DNA of 64,000 nucleotides from Haloarcula nitratireducens (GCF_019599505.1 NZ_RKLT01000015.1:8803-72802), one strand, 5' to 3'; numbered from the stretch's first letter, positions 1 through 8,552 are shown. Translations and numbers: made by a program. The notes: a model not told the origin generated them from the sequence alone.

Positions 1-39
1 TGGTTAGACGCGGCTATTTCCCAGCAGGGAGAGCGGGAT

Positions 40-408
40 TCAGCGCGAGTCGAACTCCCGGCGCGCGCTCCCTAGAGGGTCGCCGCGGGTGAACAGCGTT
101 CGCACGTCCCACGCGAGATTTCCGAGGTACGCGACGAGACCGGAGTCACAGGTCCCGACTCGCCTGGCCTGCCGGTAATCGAAGAACAGCGCGACCGGCA
201 GGACCGGCGCGGCGAACACGGCGACGAGAGAGACGCCGAGAGAGAGCGGATGGCCGGTCGGGGCGGGTGCCCCCACCGCGAGCAAGAGCGCCCACAGGAG
301 CGCCCCGTGGACGACGGTCGGTCGCCAGTTGTGGGAGGGGAACCGCCCGCTCGCGGTCCTCGCCTCGGACGGCTCTCGCTCGGGCGAGTTCGACGGTGAG
401 CACGACAT
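40..408 (-). CDS. Small membrane protein, unknown function
   Basis: A 122-residue protein with a polar N-terminal 28 residues, then two hydrophobic stretches at about residues 32-48 and 57-76, ending in a charged cytoplasmic-type tail. No family was recognised. The ATG at 408 was chosen because further upstream the frame would run into the divergent promoter and coding start of the HTH_10 gene at 505. The two genes are divergent with about 95 bp between their starts. A shared regulatory region is therefore possible, but that is inference. The reading frame has normal haloarchaeal codon bias. Confidence 0.6.
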   Translation of the reverse strand: MSCSPSNSPEREPSEARTASGRFPSHNWRPTVVHGALLWALLLAVGAPAPTGHPLSLGVSLVAVFAAPVLPVALFFDYRQARRVGTCDSGLVAYLGNLAWDVRTLFTRGDPLGSARREFDSR

Positions 409-472
409 ACGCGGAGAGAGGCGGTCGGCGACGAAGGCCGCTCGTTCGGCACACGCCGAAAATTTTGGGTGG

Positions 473-481
473 ATATATATA
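473..481 (+). promoter_or_regulatory. TATA box of the HTH_10 gene
   Basis: An alternating TATATATA tract lies about 25-30 nt before the ATG at 505. This is the spacing expected for a leaderless haloarchaeal transcript and supports that start over the in-frame codon at 469, which would lie inside the promoter. Confidence 0.6.
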
Positions 482-504
482 CTTCGGCGGGCTACGAGGG
501 GGCA

Positions 505-1290
505 ATGCGAGAGTTCATCTTCACCATCGACTACGAGCGGGGGCTGGACCCGCTGATGGACGTGTTCATCGATAACCCGGCGATTCACTCCCGGACCATC
601 GCCTGCAACGTCACCAACGACGGGATGTGGCGGCTCGAACGCATCGCGGGCACCGAGGACGCCCTCGAACGCTTAGACGATGTCTTCGACGGGCCGGTGC
701 AGTGTACCGAGTGCATCGGCACCCGCGACTGTGATACCGAATGGCACTACGAGGTCATCGCCGCCGACCCGGGGAGTCGCACCGTCTACAGCTACCGGTC
801 CGAGGCCGGCGACTGCCACTCTATCCCGCGGCTGGCCATCGAACACGTCGGCAAGGGCGTCCTCGTCGAGACGGAGCGGCGGGGCAGCCGCTGTGAGTGG
901 CGGCTCCTCCTCTGTAGCGACGAGGGCGTCGACGACCTCTTCGGGGCGCTGGAGGCCGAACTCCGACCCGGACTCACCGTCGAGTTCCGGCAGCTCGGCG
1001 ACCCCTCCTACTGGACCGACGAGGCGGTGACGCTGGCGGAACTCCCGCCGGAACAGCAAGCGGCCGTCGAGGCGGCCGTCGAACACGGCTACTACCGCAC
1101 CCCGCGGGACACGTCGCTGTCGGACCTCGCCGAGACGTTGGACGTCTCGCGCTCGACCCTGCAGTACCGTCTGCAGCGGGCCGAGGCGTGGATCGTCCGC
1201 TCGTTCGTCACCCGGTCGATGGGTCCCGTCGAGGCCGACGAGTCGGTGGCCGAGGGCTCCCGCCTTCGCGTCAGTCGTTCGCGCGCGTGA
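505..1290 (+). CDS. HTH_10 (Bat-type) transcriptional regulator
   Basis: A 261-residue protein with an N-terminal ligand- or signal-sensing half and a C-terminal bacterioopsin-activator type helix-turn-helix at about residues 178-232. The HTH shows the usual LPPEQ start, a conserved GYY..PR turn and an LAETLDVS-STLQYRL recognition helix. Members of this family are cytoplasmic DNA-binding regulators that are abundant in haloarchaea. The N-terminal half carries several cysteines, including a CTECIG segment, which could sense redox or metal; this is speculation. A TATA box precedes it at spacing expected for a leaderless mRNA. Its target is not apparent from neighbours. It is one of three HTH_10 proteins in the window. 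Confidence 0.85.
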   Translation: MREFIFTIDYERGLDPLMDVFIDNPAIHSRTIACNVTNDGMWRLERIAGTEDALERLDDVFDGPVQCTECIGTRDCDTEWHYEVIAADPGSRTVYSYRSEAGDCHSIPRLAIEHVGKGVLVETERRGSRCEWRLLLCSDEGVDDLFGALEAELRPGLTVEFRQLGDPSYWTDEAVTLAELPPEQQAAVEAAVEHGYYRTPRDTSLSDLAETLDVSRSTLQYRLQRAEAWIVRSFVTRSMGPVEADESVAEGSRLRVSRSRA

Positions 1291-1398
1291 GTACCTAACA
1301 CACCTATTTGGCACATGCCGAACTAGGCCTGATACGGGAAGCGGCCCTTCCCTAGAGTACCTACGCGAGCGGTGGTCTCATCGCTCGCCTCCCTTACC

Positions 1399-2406
1399 AT
1401 GACCACACTCAGCACCTACGACGCCGACGAACGCGACAGCGCCGTCGAGGAGGAGACGACGGAGCGCGGCGAGCAAGTCTGCCCGGACTGCGGCGGCAAC
1501 CTCACGCAGGACGGCACACGCGGCGAGACGGTGTGTGCCGACTGTGGGCTGGTCGTCGACGAGGACGCCATCGACCACGGGCCGGAGTGGCGGGCGTTCG
1601 ACTCGGCCGAGCGCGACCAGAAGTCCCGCGTGGGCGCGCCGACGACGAAACTGATGCACGACGAGGGGCTCTCGACCAACATCGGCTGGCAGAACAAGGA
1701 CGCCAACGGCAACTCCCTCTCCTCGCGCCAGCGCGAGAAGATGCAGCGCCTGCGGACCTGGAACGAGCGCTTCCGCACCCGCGACCACAGCGAGCGCAAC
1801 CTCAAGCAGGCGCTGGGCGAGATCGACCGCATGGGGAGCGCGCTGGGCGTCCCCGAGAGCGCCCGCGAGACGGCCGGCGTCGTCTACCGCCGCGCCTTGG
1901 ACGAGGGCCTGCTGCCGGGCCGCTCCATCGAGGGCATCGCCACGGCGTCGCTGTACGCGGCGATCCGACAGACGAACCTGCCCCAGACCATCGACGACAT
2001 GGTGGTCGTCAGCCGCGTCGACGAACAGGAGTTCACCCGCGCCTACCGCTACATCAACCGCGAACTCGCCCTCGAAATCGGGCCGCCCGACCCCGCGAAC
2101 TACCTCACCAAGTTCGCCTCGAAGGTCGACGCCAGCGACGAACTGGCGATGCAGGCCCGCGACCTCATCGAGACGGGCAAGGACGAGAACGTCCACAGCG
2201 GGAAGAGCCCCGTCGGCCTGGCCGCGGCCGCCATCTACGCCGCCGGCCTGCTCGTGGACGAGGAACTCACACAGGAGACGGTCAGCGAGGCCACCGACGT
2301 GAGCACGGTCACCATCCGCGACCGCTACCGGGAGCTGCTCGAGGCGTCGACCGGCGGCGACGCCGTCGAGACGAACGCGCCGTCCGGACCGGGCGCGAGC
2401 GCCTAA
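1399..2406 (+). CDS. tfb: Transcription initiation factor IIB (TFB)
   Basis: A 335-residue general transcription factor that bridges TBP-bound promoter DNA and RNA polymerase. The N-terminal zinc ribbon has Cys28, Cys31, Cys46 and Cys49. It is followed by the B-reader/linker segment (GPEWRAF..., residues about 60-110) and two cyclin-fold repeats to the C terminus. Haloarchaea encode several TFB paralogs that steer different gene sets, so this may be one of a family. The ATG at 1399 gives the usual short acidic N terminus; a GTG nine codons upstream is less likely. It is a single-gene unit followed by a convergent halocyanin gene 11 bp away. Confidence 0.96.
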   Translation: MTTLSTYDADERDSAVEEETTERGEQVCPDCGGNLTQDGTRGETVCADCGLVVDEDAIDHGPEWRAFDSAERDQKSRVGAPTTKLMHDEGLSTNIGWQNKDANGNSLSSRQREKMQRLRTWNERFRTRDHSERNLKQALGEIDRMGSALGVPESARETAGVVYRRALDEGLLPGRSIEGIATASLYAAIRQTNLPQTIDDMVVVSRVDEQEFTRAYRYINRELALEIGPPDPANYLTKFASKVDASDELAMQARDLIETGKDENVHSGKSPVGLAAAAIYAAGLLVDEELTQETVSEATDVSTVTIRDRYRELLEASTGGDAVETNAPSGPGASA

Positions 2407-2417
2407 CCGACCTCTTC

Positions 2418-2858
2418 TCACTCCACGACGATGGTGCCGCGCATCCCCGACTCGTGGGGGATGCAGAAGTAGGGGAACTCGCCGGCGGTCTCGAAGGTGT
2501 GGCTATACGTCTCGTCCGCGCCGACGCTCCCCTCGGGATAGGCCCCCCGGGCCGCGGACTCGCTGTCGAACCCGCCGGAGGCGAAGTACGCCGCGCCGTC
2601 GGGCAGTTTCTCTTCGTAGGCCGTGACGCTGTGGGCGACCGAGTCGACCGTCTTCCACGTGACGGTGTCGCCGACGTTCACGGTGAGCGTCTCCGGTTCG
2701 AACTTGAGACTATCGGTCATCGCGACGTTAGTGCCGCCCGCCCAGCCGTCGCCGCTGGTCTCGCCGCCGCTCCCGTCTCCGTTACTGGATCCGGAACACC
2801 CGGCGACCGCGCCGGCCAGGCCCAGCCCCGCCGACCGCAACATCGTCCGTCGGTTCAT
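2418..2858 (-). CDS. Halocyanin-like blue copper lipoprotein
   Basis: A 146-residue type I copper protein of the plastocyanin/halocyanin family, a small electron carrier on the outer face of the membrane. The N terminus has a twin-Arg signal (NRR) and a lipobox (AVAGC) placing the lipidated cysteine at residue 21, followed by a Ser/Gly-rich linker. The cupredoxin domain runs from about residue 48 to the end. The four copper ligands are visible as His76 (AHS), Cys132 (YFC), His135 (PHE) and Met139 (GM). No oxidase genes are adjacent, so its electron partner is unknown. Confidence 0.93.
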   Translation of the reverse strand: MNRRTMLRSAGLGLAGAVAGCSGSSNGDGSGGETSGDGWAGGTNVAMTDSLKFEPETLTVNVGDTVTWKTVDSVAHSVTAYEEKLPDGAAYFASGGFDSESAARGAYPEGSVGADETYSHTFETAGEFPYFCIPHESGMRGTIVVE

Positions 2859-3130
2859 ATCGGAGGGAAGATTGCCAGTTGGTTAAGTGTAGCTACCGAC
2901 TGCGAGACTTCGCTGATCGACGCTGAAAGACAGTCGACGCAGGGCGTTTCGACGACGCCCTCAGAACTCCGCCGGGCCGAGTACGTTCCGCCGGCGGACT
3001 CCTTCCGCGGCTCGGTTTCCGTCCCTCGGCCCGCTCTCGCTGCGCCGCTCAGCTTGTCACTCGCTTCCTCAAACGTCTAGCGAACTAGAAAAACTCCGGC
3101 TGTTATCCGTCTATATCACCAAATACCCGT

Positions 3131-3460
3131 ATGGACTCCAAGGCGCGACCGATTCTTCCTGACGAGCTGCTGGGCGCGCTGGCCGACGTTGAACGCCGAA
3201 AATTGCTGTTCGAACTGTTGACAGACGGTCCGCGAGCGGAACCTTTTACGATCGCCGACGGGGGTCGTTCCGAAGGTAAGTCCCGTTCGAACGGCGTGCG
3301 GATGTATCACGTTCACCTGCCGAAACTGGCCGACTACGGGCTCATCGAGTGGGATCGCGAGAACGACGAGGTGCGCCGGGGACCGAACTTCGACGAGATG
3401 CGGCCGCTGTTGGAACTGCTGGTGGCCAACGAGGACGAACTACCCGCCGAGTGGTTCTGA
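3131..3460 (+). CDS. Haloarchaeal winged-HTH-like small protein
   Basis: A 109-residue soluble protein. Residues about 8-40 (LLGALADVERRKLLFELL) and about 55-85 (YHVHLPKLADYGLIEWD) match the pattern of haloarchaeal DUF7344-type winged-helix domains: a first helix with ERR(K)LL, and later a H.HLPKL...G.I..D recognition/wing region. It ends in a leucine-rich tail. It is likely a transcription regulator or HTH-fold signalling protein. It faces a HalOD1 gene that ends 20 bp away. Function beyond the fold is not known. Confidence 0.8.
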   Translation: MDSKARPILPDELLGALADVERRKLLFELLTDGPRAEPFTIADGGRSEGKSRSNGVRMYHVHLPKLADYGLIEWDRENDEVRRGPNFDEMRPLLELLVANEDELPAEWF

Positions 3461-3480
3461 CTCGGTAACTGGGGACGCTC

Positions 3481-3798
3481 TCACTCGCGACGGGCCGCTT
3501 TCGAGTCGACTACGCCGCCGCCGCGGCTGTCGACGGTCACGTCGACCCCGGCGTACTCGAACGACACGCGGACTGCACTTTCGGAGCGGTCCGGCTTGTC
3601 GATGAGAACCGCGGTCAGGGCGTCGGGATCGACGGTGGCGTACAGCGACGGCAGGTCGGCCGAATCTCGCCCCGTCGACGCGGCGACGGCCTCGACGATC
3701 GCAGTGCACGGGCTCTCGGTCGGTTTCCACTCGAATCGGGACTGAATCGGTTCGTTTGGCGCTTTCGAGCGCTTTCTGTGGTCTGTGTTATCGTCCAT
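3481..3798 (-). CDS. HalOD1 output domain protein
   Basis: A 105-residue stand-alone HalOD1 domain. The conserved core is readable: a VVEAVAAS-like helix (IVEAVAASTG), then DLPSLYATVDPDAL at about residues 52-66, then a strand with VSFEYAGVDVTV near the end. HalOD1 is a haloarchaeal output module of two-component and other signalling systems with unknown biochemical action. The ATG at 3798 gives a short acidic N-terminal extension. A 20-bp element at 3893-3912, shared with the neighbouring TrmB-like gene, lies 95 nt upstream of the start and probably belongs to its promoter. Confidence 0.85.
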   Translation of the reverse strand: MDDNTDHRKRSKAPNEPIQSRFEWKPTESPCTAIVEAVAASTGRDSADLPSLYATVDPDALTAVLIDKPDRSESAVRVSFEYAGVDVTVDSRGGGVVDSKAARRE

Positions 3799-3892
3799 GA
3801 CGTACTCCCTTCCCGAGACTCTTCCGTGTCTAATGCCGGTACTCCGCTGCCCGCGCCGCTTAGTTACAGTCGAACCGTTGGACCGTGACCGA

Positions 3893-3912
3893 TATAGGGC
3901 TTTTGTGATAAT
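3893..3912 (-). promoter_or_regulatory. Shared promoter element upstream of the HalOD1 gene
   Basis: On the plus strand the site reads TATAGGGCTTTTGTGATAAT, 95 nt above the HalOD1 start. It matches 16 of 20 bases of the element at 4824-4843, which sits 98 nt above the next minus-strand gene. Read in the gene direction it is a conserved ATCACAA block followed by a TATA-like segment. This suggests a common activator site plus TATA box and an untranslated leader of about 60-70 nt. The comparison is direct; the role is inferred. Confidence 0.5.
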
Positions 3913-3934
3913 ATGAATAACATCTTTCGACGAA

Positions 3935-4726
3935 TCATCGGGTTTCGCCGAGTTGCCAGGTGAACATCGCCCGGAGGACGACGACGAGGCTGTTCGATTC
4001 GCCGGCCCCCCAGATGGCGGCCTCGTCGCGCGGTTTCGGTGGGTGGTCGCCGTCACCGTCGACGAGCACGCTCACGAGCGTCTTCTCGTGGTCGACCATC
4101 AGCATGCGCCCGGCCGGCGTGTCCGACCAGACCCACATGGAGTCGAAGTAATCCGCCTCGGGGACCCCGTCGCGGAGGTCCTGTTCGACGGAATCGGCCA
4201 TCCCCGCGAGTTTGATCGAGACGCCGCGTTCGCTCGCGGCCCGGAGACGGGCCACGACGTCGTCGGTGAGGAGTTCGCTCACGGTCATGAAAACGACCTC
4301 GTCGCCGGCGGAGTCGATCAGGTCCACGACGCGCTCCGAGACGGTGTCCCGGCCCACGACGGTCCAGACGCCGCGCTGTTCCTCGGTTCGTTCGGCCGAG
4401 CCCAACCCGTCGAGGGCCTCGGTCAGCGCGTCCACGCGATGGCTGTACTCCCGTTCGAACTGCCGGCCGGTCGTCTCCGGGGAGACGACCCAGAACCGCT
4501 TCGGATTCGAGTGCTGGACGTCGGCCAGCCCCCGGTCGTGGAGCTCGTCGACGGCGTCGTAGACGCGGGTCCGGGGCACGTCGGCGACGTCGCTCACGTC
4601 CTTCGCCGTCCCGCTGCCCAGACTCACGAGCGCGACGAACGTCCGGGCGGCGTACGTACTCAGCCCCAGCGCTTCGAGCTGGTCGATCGCGACGGCCCGG
4701 GACTCGTCCGAGGACTCTGAGGTCAT
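3935..4726 (-). CDS. TrmB-family transcriptional regulator
   Basis: A 263-residue protein with an N-terminal TrmB-type winged helix (LEALGLSTYAARTFVAL...PRTRVYDAV, about residues 15-70) and a C-terminal TrmB/phospholipase D-like effector domain. That domain has ESERVV...VVFMTVSELLTDD and a region near residues 180-240 ending in an acidic WVWSDTPAGRMLMVD segment. TrmB-type factors in archaea respond to sugars or other small metabolites. It is divergent from, and closely related in layout to, the gene at 5107, which suggests a duplicated pair. The ATG at 4726 aligns with the N terminus of that paralog. Confidence 0.88.
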   Translation of the reverse strand: MTSESSDESRAVAIDQLEALGLSTYAARTFVALVSLGSGTAKDVSDVADVPRTRVYDAVDELHDRGLADVQHSNPKRFWVVSPETTGRQFEREYSHRVDALTEALDGLGSAERTEEQRGVWTVVGRDTVSERVVDLIDSAGDEVVFMTVSELLTDDVVARLRAASERGVSIKLAGMADSVEQDLRDGVPEADYFDSMWVWSDTPAGRMLMVDHEKTLVSVLVDGDGDHPPKPRDEAAIWGAGESNSLVVVLRAMFTWQLGETR

Positions 4727-5106
4727 GCGTATCGAGATGCCGCTTGAGTATTGGCGCGCAGCGACAGAGCGGTTGGGACCCAGTCTGGAGCTGCGCGCCA
4801 GTAGCACGTTCCCGTTCGCCCCGTATAATGCTATTGTGATTATTCGGGTGAACGATCGAATACCGGTTCGTAGCGTTCCCGACCTCCCGGAGAGTCCGGG
4901 CAGGTACCTCGCCCGTGTCTTCGCCGTGAATTCGCGATGCAGGGCCGGTGCGGCCACATTCTTCCCCCCCCAGCTTCGGTTGTGACTATCGAATTACCGG
5001 AGAGTTCAGACGGGACGGGTCACGAAAAGAGTGACAACGACTTTCAGTCCCGGCGAGAAATCGTGACCTAGGCTACCGCAGGTCGGTAGCGATGGTTGGG
5101 ACCCAT
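4727..5106. other. Intergenic region between two divergent TrmB-like genes
   Basis: This 380-bp region holds no gene. It contains the shared element at 4824-4843 serving the minus-strand gene, and AT-richer segments around 5040-5070 before the plus-strand gene. No repeat or tRNA was seen. Confidence 0.6.
4824..4843 (-). promoter_or_regulatory. Shared promoter element upstream of the TrmB-like gene
   Basis: On the plus strand the site reads TATAATGCTATTGTGATTAT, 98 nt above the start at 4726. It differs from the element at 3893-3912 at four of 20 positions and sits at nearly the same distance from its gene. This argues for co-regulation of the two genes. Confidence 0.5.
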
Positions 5107-5931
5107 ATGGATAAAATCGCAAACCGAGAACACGCAGTCGAACTACTTCAGCAACTCGGCCTCAAGGAGTACGAGGCCAAGGCGTTCGTCGCCCTCTCGC
5201 GGCTTCCGCGGGGGACGGCAAAAGAGATAAGCGACGTCTCCGAGGTGCCCCGGACCCGCGTCTACGACGCCGTTCGAGTGTTAGAGACGAAGGGGCTCGT
5301 CGAGATCCAACACTCGAACCCGCAGGTGTTCCGCGCCGTCGCCATCGACGAGGCGATCGGGACGCTCCGGAACGAGTACGACGACCGGGTCGAGACGCTC
5401 CGACAGACGCTTCAGGGGCTCGATCCGGCCGTTAGCGACGAGGAGTCGGAGGTCACGCACGAGGTGTGGGCGCTGGCGGGCGAGGCGGGGATAACCAGTC
5501 GCACGGCGCAACTGATAGACGAGGCCGACAGCGAAGTCGTCATCGTCCTCGGCCACCGGAACGTCTTCACGGACGACCTCGCGGACCGGTTACAGCAGGC
5601 CCGACGACGCGGCGTCGACGTGATTATCGGGACGGTCTCCGAGGAGTTACGCGACCGGGTCGTGGAAGCGCTCCCCGAGACGAAAGTGTTCGTCTCGGAA
5701 CTGGAGTGGCTGACCCACTCCGCGCTGCCGGACGACGATACGGAGATCGGTCGATTACTGCTGGCCGACAGAGAGGCGATCCTCGTGAGTTCGTTCCATC
5801 GGGCCGCCAGCGGCGGCCAAACGAAGGAGGAGGCAGTTTTCGGTCGGGGATTCGACAACGGCCTCGTGGCCATCGTCCGTCGCATCTTGGCGACCGGCCT
5901 GCTTTCGTCGGCGAAGGCTGACGACGACTGA
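5107..5931 (+). CDS. TrmB-family transcriptional regulator
   Basis: A 274-residue paralog of the divergent neighbour. The N-terminal winged helix (LLQQLGLKEYEAKAFVAL, then PRTRVYDAV) is nearly superimposable on it. The C-terminal domain contains ITSRTAQLIDEADSEVVIVLGH and an IGRLLLADREAILVSS segment. It probably acts as a dimeric DNA-binding sensor. A second in-frame ATG lies 15 nt upstream at 5092; the one at 5107 was preferred because it matches the length of the paralog. No metabolic operon is adjacent, so the ligand cannot be guessed. Confidence 0.87.
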   Translation: MDKIANREHAVELLQQLGLKEYEAKAFVALSRLPRGTAKEISDVSEVPRTRVYDAVRVLETKGLVEIQHSNPQVFRAVAIDEAIGTLRNEYDDRVETLRQTLQGLDPAVSDEESEVTHEVWALAGEAGITSRTAQLIDEADSEVVIVLGHRNVFTDDLADRLQQARRRGVDVIIGTVSEELRDRVVEALPETKVFVSELEWLTHSALPDDDTEIGRLLLADREAILVSSFHRAASGGQTKEEAVFGRGFDNGLVAIVRRILATGLLSSAKADDD

Positions 5932-6080
5932 ACCCGCGGATAGACTTCGGCTCGGCAACGTGTCTACGCCCGATAGATGCCGATAGCCCAGTGGTGTTCG
6001 CCGAACGTGCGATAACCCCCGCCGATGTTGCCGTCGACCGCGCCGTCGAGCGACTCTTTCCCTACCGGGTGGACGGGCGA

Positions 6081-6503
6081 CTAGTCGTCGCCGACCGTCG
6101 GTTTCGCGTTCGCGTCGAGCGCTCGCTCCAGAGCGGTCTCTTGTGGGTCGCTCAACCGCTCTCTCGCCGCCGTTTCCGATACCCACGCCGAATCGGTGTG
6201 TTCCTCGCTCAGCGTCACTTCGGCGCTCGCCGCGGTGCAGTGGTAGTAGACGGCGAGGCGGCCGTCGTCGGTGTCGTTCTGCCAGGAGACGACGTGAACG
6301 GGCCGGTGGACCGTCACCGAGACCGCGGTCTCCTCGTCGATCTCCCGCCGGAGACAGTCGGTCACGTCTTCGGTGCGATGCATTCGTCCGCCCGGCAGTT
6401 CCCACCCTCCGTCGCTCGCGCGACGGACCGTGAGAACCTGCTCGTCGGGCGTACAGACCACCCCGCGAACGCTCACCGTCGCTTCGAGGAACTGCTCGTC
6501 CAT
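6081..6503 (-). CDS. Nudix hydrolase
   Basis: A 140-residue Nudix-fold pyrophosphohydrolase. The Nudix box is at residues 39-61: Gly39, Glu45, then Arg53-Glu54-Ile-Asp-Glu57-Glu58, giving the metal-binding REXXEE core. The usual glycine two positions after EE is alanine (Ala60), a small departure seen in some members. The family cleaves nucleoside diphosphates linked to another group; the substrate cannot be read from sequence. It is a single-gene unit. Confidence 0.9.
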   Translation of the reverse strand: MDEQFLEATVSVRGVVCTPDEQVLTVRRASDGGWELPGGRMHRTEDVTDCLRREIDEETAVSVTVHRPVHVVSWQNDTDDGRLAVYYHCTAASAEVTLSEEHTDSAWVSETAARERLSDPQETALERALDANAKPTVGDD

Positions 6504-6590
6504 AGAATGCGATGGAGGGTGAGCGGTGTTAGTCTACCGGTCGCCGGGGAGGACCGACGTTGATAACCGTGGCACCGGAACCACCGATGG

Positions 6591-7031
6591 ATGTACTCCC
6601 GCAACCACGCGATCCTCTCGGCGGTGACCGGCGCGGCGCTACTGATCGCCACTTCGCCGCCGGTCCACCCCGCGCTGGTCGTCGCCGTCGCCGTCGTCGT
6701 CGGCGTCGGTATCGACTTCGACCACTTCCTCGTCGCCTACCTGAACACAGGATCGACCGAGAACGTCCGCCGTCTCCTCCGAAATCCGCTCGCTGCCGTC
6801 ACCGATCAGGACTCGCTGTTCGGCGAGACGGACCTCTCGCACGTCCAGCGTCTCTTCAGTCACGTCGTCATCGCCGGGGTCGCCGTCGGCGCGCTCTGGG
6901 CGCTCTCGGCACCGTACTGGGCGCTCGTCGTCGGGTCGACGCTGTACGTCCACGTGCTCGCCGACCTCTACGCGGACGTCAAACACTACGGGCGGACGGC
7001 GGACGCGACGCAGCGACGGACCGAGTCGTAG
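6591..7031 (+). CDS. Integral membrane protein, metal-dependent hydrolase-like (DUF457/YdjM type)
   Basis: A 146-residue protein with about three hydrophobic segments (residues 8-22, 28-42 and 90-125). Two short acid/His motifs sit at membrane edges: DFDHFL (about residues 44-49) and HVLAD (near residue 125). An N-terminal NHAILS motif is also present. This arrangement (N-terminal His, DxDH, HxxxD) is characteristic of membrane-bound metal-dependent hydrolase-like proteins of the YdjM/DUF457 group. The substrate is unknown. It appears monocistronic. Confidence 0.7.
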   Translation: MYSRNHAILSAVTGAALLIATSPPVHPALVVAVAVVVGVGIDFDHFLVAYLNTGSTENVRRLLRNPLAAVTDQDSLFGETDLSHVQRLFSHVVIAGVAVGALWALSAPYWALVVGSTLYVHVLADLYADVKHYGRTADATQRRTES

Positions 7032-7433
7032 GCCGGTCGTCGTCACTCGCGCTTCTCGGCCGCGCTCGGTCGGTCGGCTAGATTCTATATCGCGAGATAC
7101 CGTTTGCCGGCGGCGGCGTCGCCGGTTTCGGAGAAGGGGAGTCCGCGCGCCCGAACCGCCACGCCGAGGTCGGATCGTCGTCGCTTCTCGTCGAAGCGAG
7201 CCGAGGAGGAAACGGTCGTCGGATAGAATTGCCGCGAACGAGGGGGTAGCGCCCGGCGACAATACTCGCGTGAGCGGCGGCGATATCGCCGTCGAGACCG
7301 CCGCTGTCACCCCATCTCGTCTCGATATCGAGGCAACATCTACCCCCTTATGACTGCTTGGCGAGCGCAAGCCGAGTAGCCAGATGATTCGCCTGTGACA
7401 CCATAGACGTGAGCGAGATGGCTCACATCAATC
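7032..7433. other. Intergenic region before gshA
   Basis: About 400 bp without a convincing gene. It keeps moderate to high GC and contains short alternating-strand inverted patches (for example around 7270-7310). I see no promoter that clearly fits the gshA start. Confidence 0.5.
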
Positions 7434-8528
7434 ATGAAACTCGGCATCGAAATGGAGTTCTGGACCGTCGACGAACAGGGGAGACTGACCGACGGACGGG
7501 CGCTGCCGAAGGCACACGACAGGATCGAGCCGGAGTTCATCGCGCCCCTCGTAGAGGTACGGACCTCTCCGCACGAAACGGAGGACTCCCTCCGCCGGGA
7601 ACTGCAGTCGATACTCCGGACCGCGCTCACGGCGGCCCGCAGCGAGGGGCTTCACCTCGTTCCGCTCGGGACGCCGCTGACCAGCGCGGCGCCGGACGCG
7701 ATGGGCGACCGCGGGCGACTGTTCGAGGACATCTACGGCGAACAGATCACGAGCGCGAAGAACTGCGCGGGCACGCACGTCCACTTCGAGAAGACCGAAC
7801 CGGTGCGACAGCTGAACCTCCTGACGGCGCTGGACCCGGCGCTGGCGCTGGTGAACTCCTCGCCGTACTACCTCGGGGAGCGCCGACAGCAGTCCTCGCG
7901 CGCTCGCGCGTATCGACAGCAGGAGAGCGACGAGTTCGCCCGGTACTGCGGCCTCTGGTCGTACGCGGACTCGGTCTCGGAGTGGAACGACCGCGTCGAG
8001 ACCGCCTTCGAACTGTTCAAAGGGGTCGCGGCGAGCAACGGCGTCGGGGCCGCCGCCGTCGAGGAGCACTTCTGCCCGGAGGACACGATGTTGAATCCCG
8101 TTCGACTGCGCGAGGCGACCCCGACCGTCGAGTGGCGAGCGCCCGACACGGCACTCCCCAGCGAGACGGTGCGACTCGCCTTCGACATGGGCCGCGTCGT
8201 CGAGCAGGCGGCGACGAAATCGGTGGGTGTCGGGGGAGACGGGACCGACTCGAACCACGTCGAAATCCCGTCGTTCGGCGACCTCCGGGACCTCAGCGAC
8301 GCCGCGATATCCCAGGGGCTGGAATCGTCGGCCGTCCGCGAGTATCTCTCGGAGATGGGCTTCGATCCGTCGGCCTACGACCCGCTCGCCGACCGGCTCG
8401 TCGGGCCGGACGTCCTCTCTACCGCCGGGGCCCGGCGGATGCGGCTGCTGGCCGCGAAGTTGCTCCGCGAGGACGTGGCGACGCTGGTCGACGACGACGA
8501 CTCGGTGGCCGCGAAACCAGCGGTGTGA
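7434..8528 (+). CDS. gshA: Glutamate-cysteine ligase (GCS2 family)
   Basis: A 364-residue carboxylate-amine ligase of the GCS2/YbdK family. In haloarchaea it forms gamma-glutamylcysteine from glutamate and cysteine with ATP; gamma-glutamylcysteine is the main thiol of these organisms in place of glutathione. The N terminus GIEMEFWTVD gives the metal/ATP-binding E-x-E signature. Residues about 38-50 (EFIAPLVEVRTSPHET) and GTHVHFE (about 119-125) are further family motifs, and the VEWRAPDT segment (about 222-231) is the substrate-site arginine region. It is a single gene facing a convergent HTH_10 gene. Confidence 0.88.
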   Translation: MKLGIEMEFWTVDEQGRLTDGRALPKAHDRIEPEFIAPLVEVRTSPHETEDSLRRELQSILRTALTAARSEGLHLVPLGTPLTSAAPDAMGDRGRLFEDIYGEQITSAKNCAGTHVHFEKTEPVRQLNLLTALDPALALVNSSPYYLGERRQQSSRARAYRQQESDEFARYCGLWSYADSVSEWNDRVETAFELFKGVAASNGVGAAAVEEHFCPEDTMLNPVRLREATPTVEWRAPDTALPSETVRLAFDMGRVVEQAATKSVGVGGDGTDSNHVEIPSFGDLRDLSDAAISQGLESSAVREYLSEMGFDPSAYDPLADRLVGPDVLSTAGARRMRLLAAKLLREDVATLVDDDDSVAAKPAV

Positions 8529-8552
8529 CTCGGAGAGTCGATCGCCCCGCTC

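Noticed and set aside
1533..3080. Long plus-strand frame of about 515 codons overlapping TFB and the halocyanin gene
   Set aside because: It is an alternate frame of TFB and the antisense of halocyanin, with Arg/Pro/Gly-rich low-complexity translation typical of high-GC shadows.
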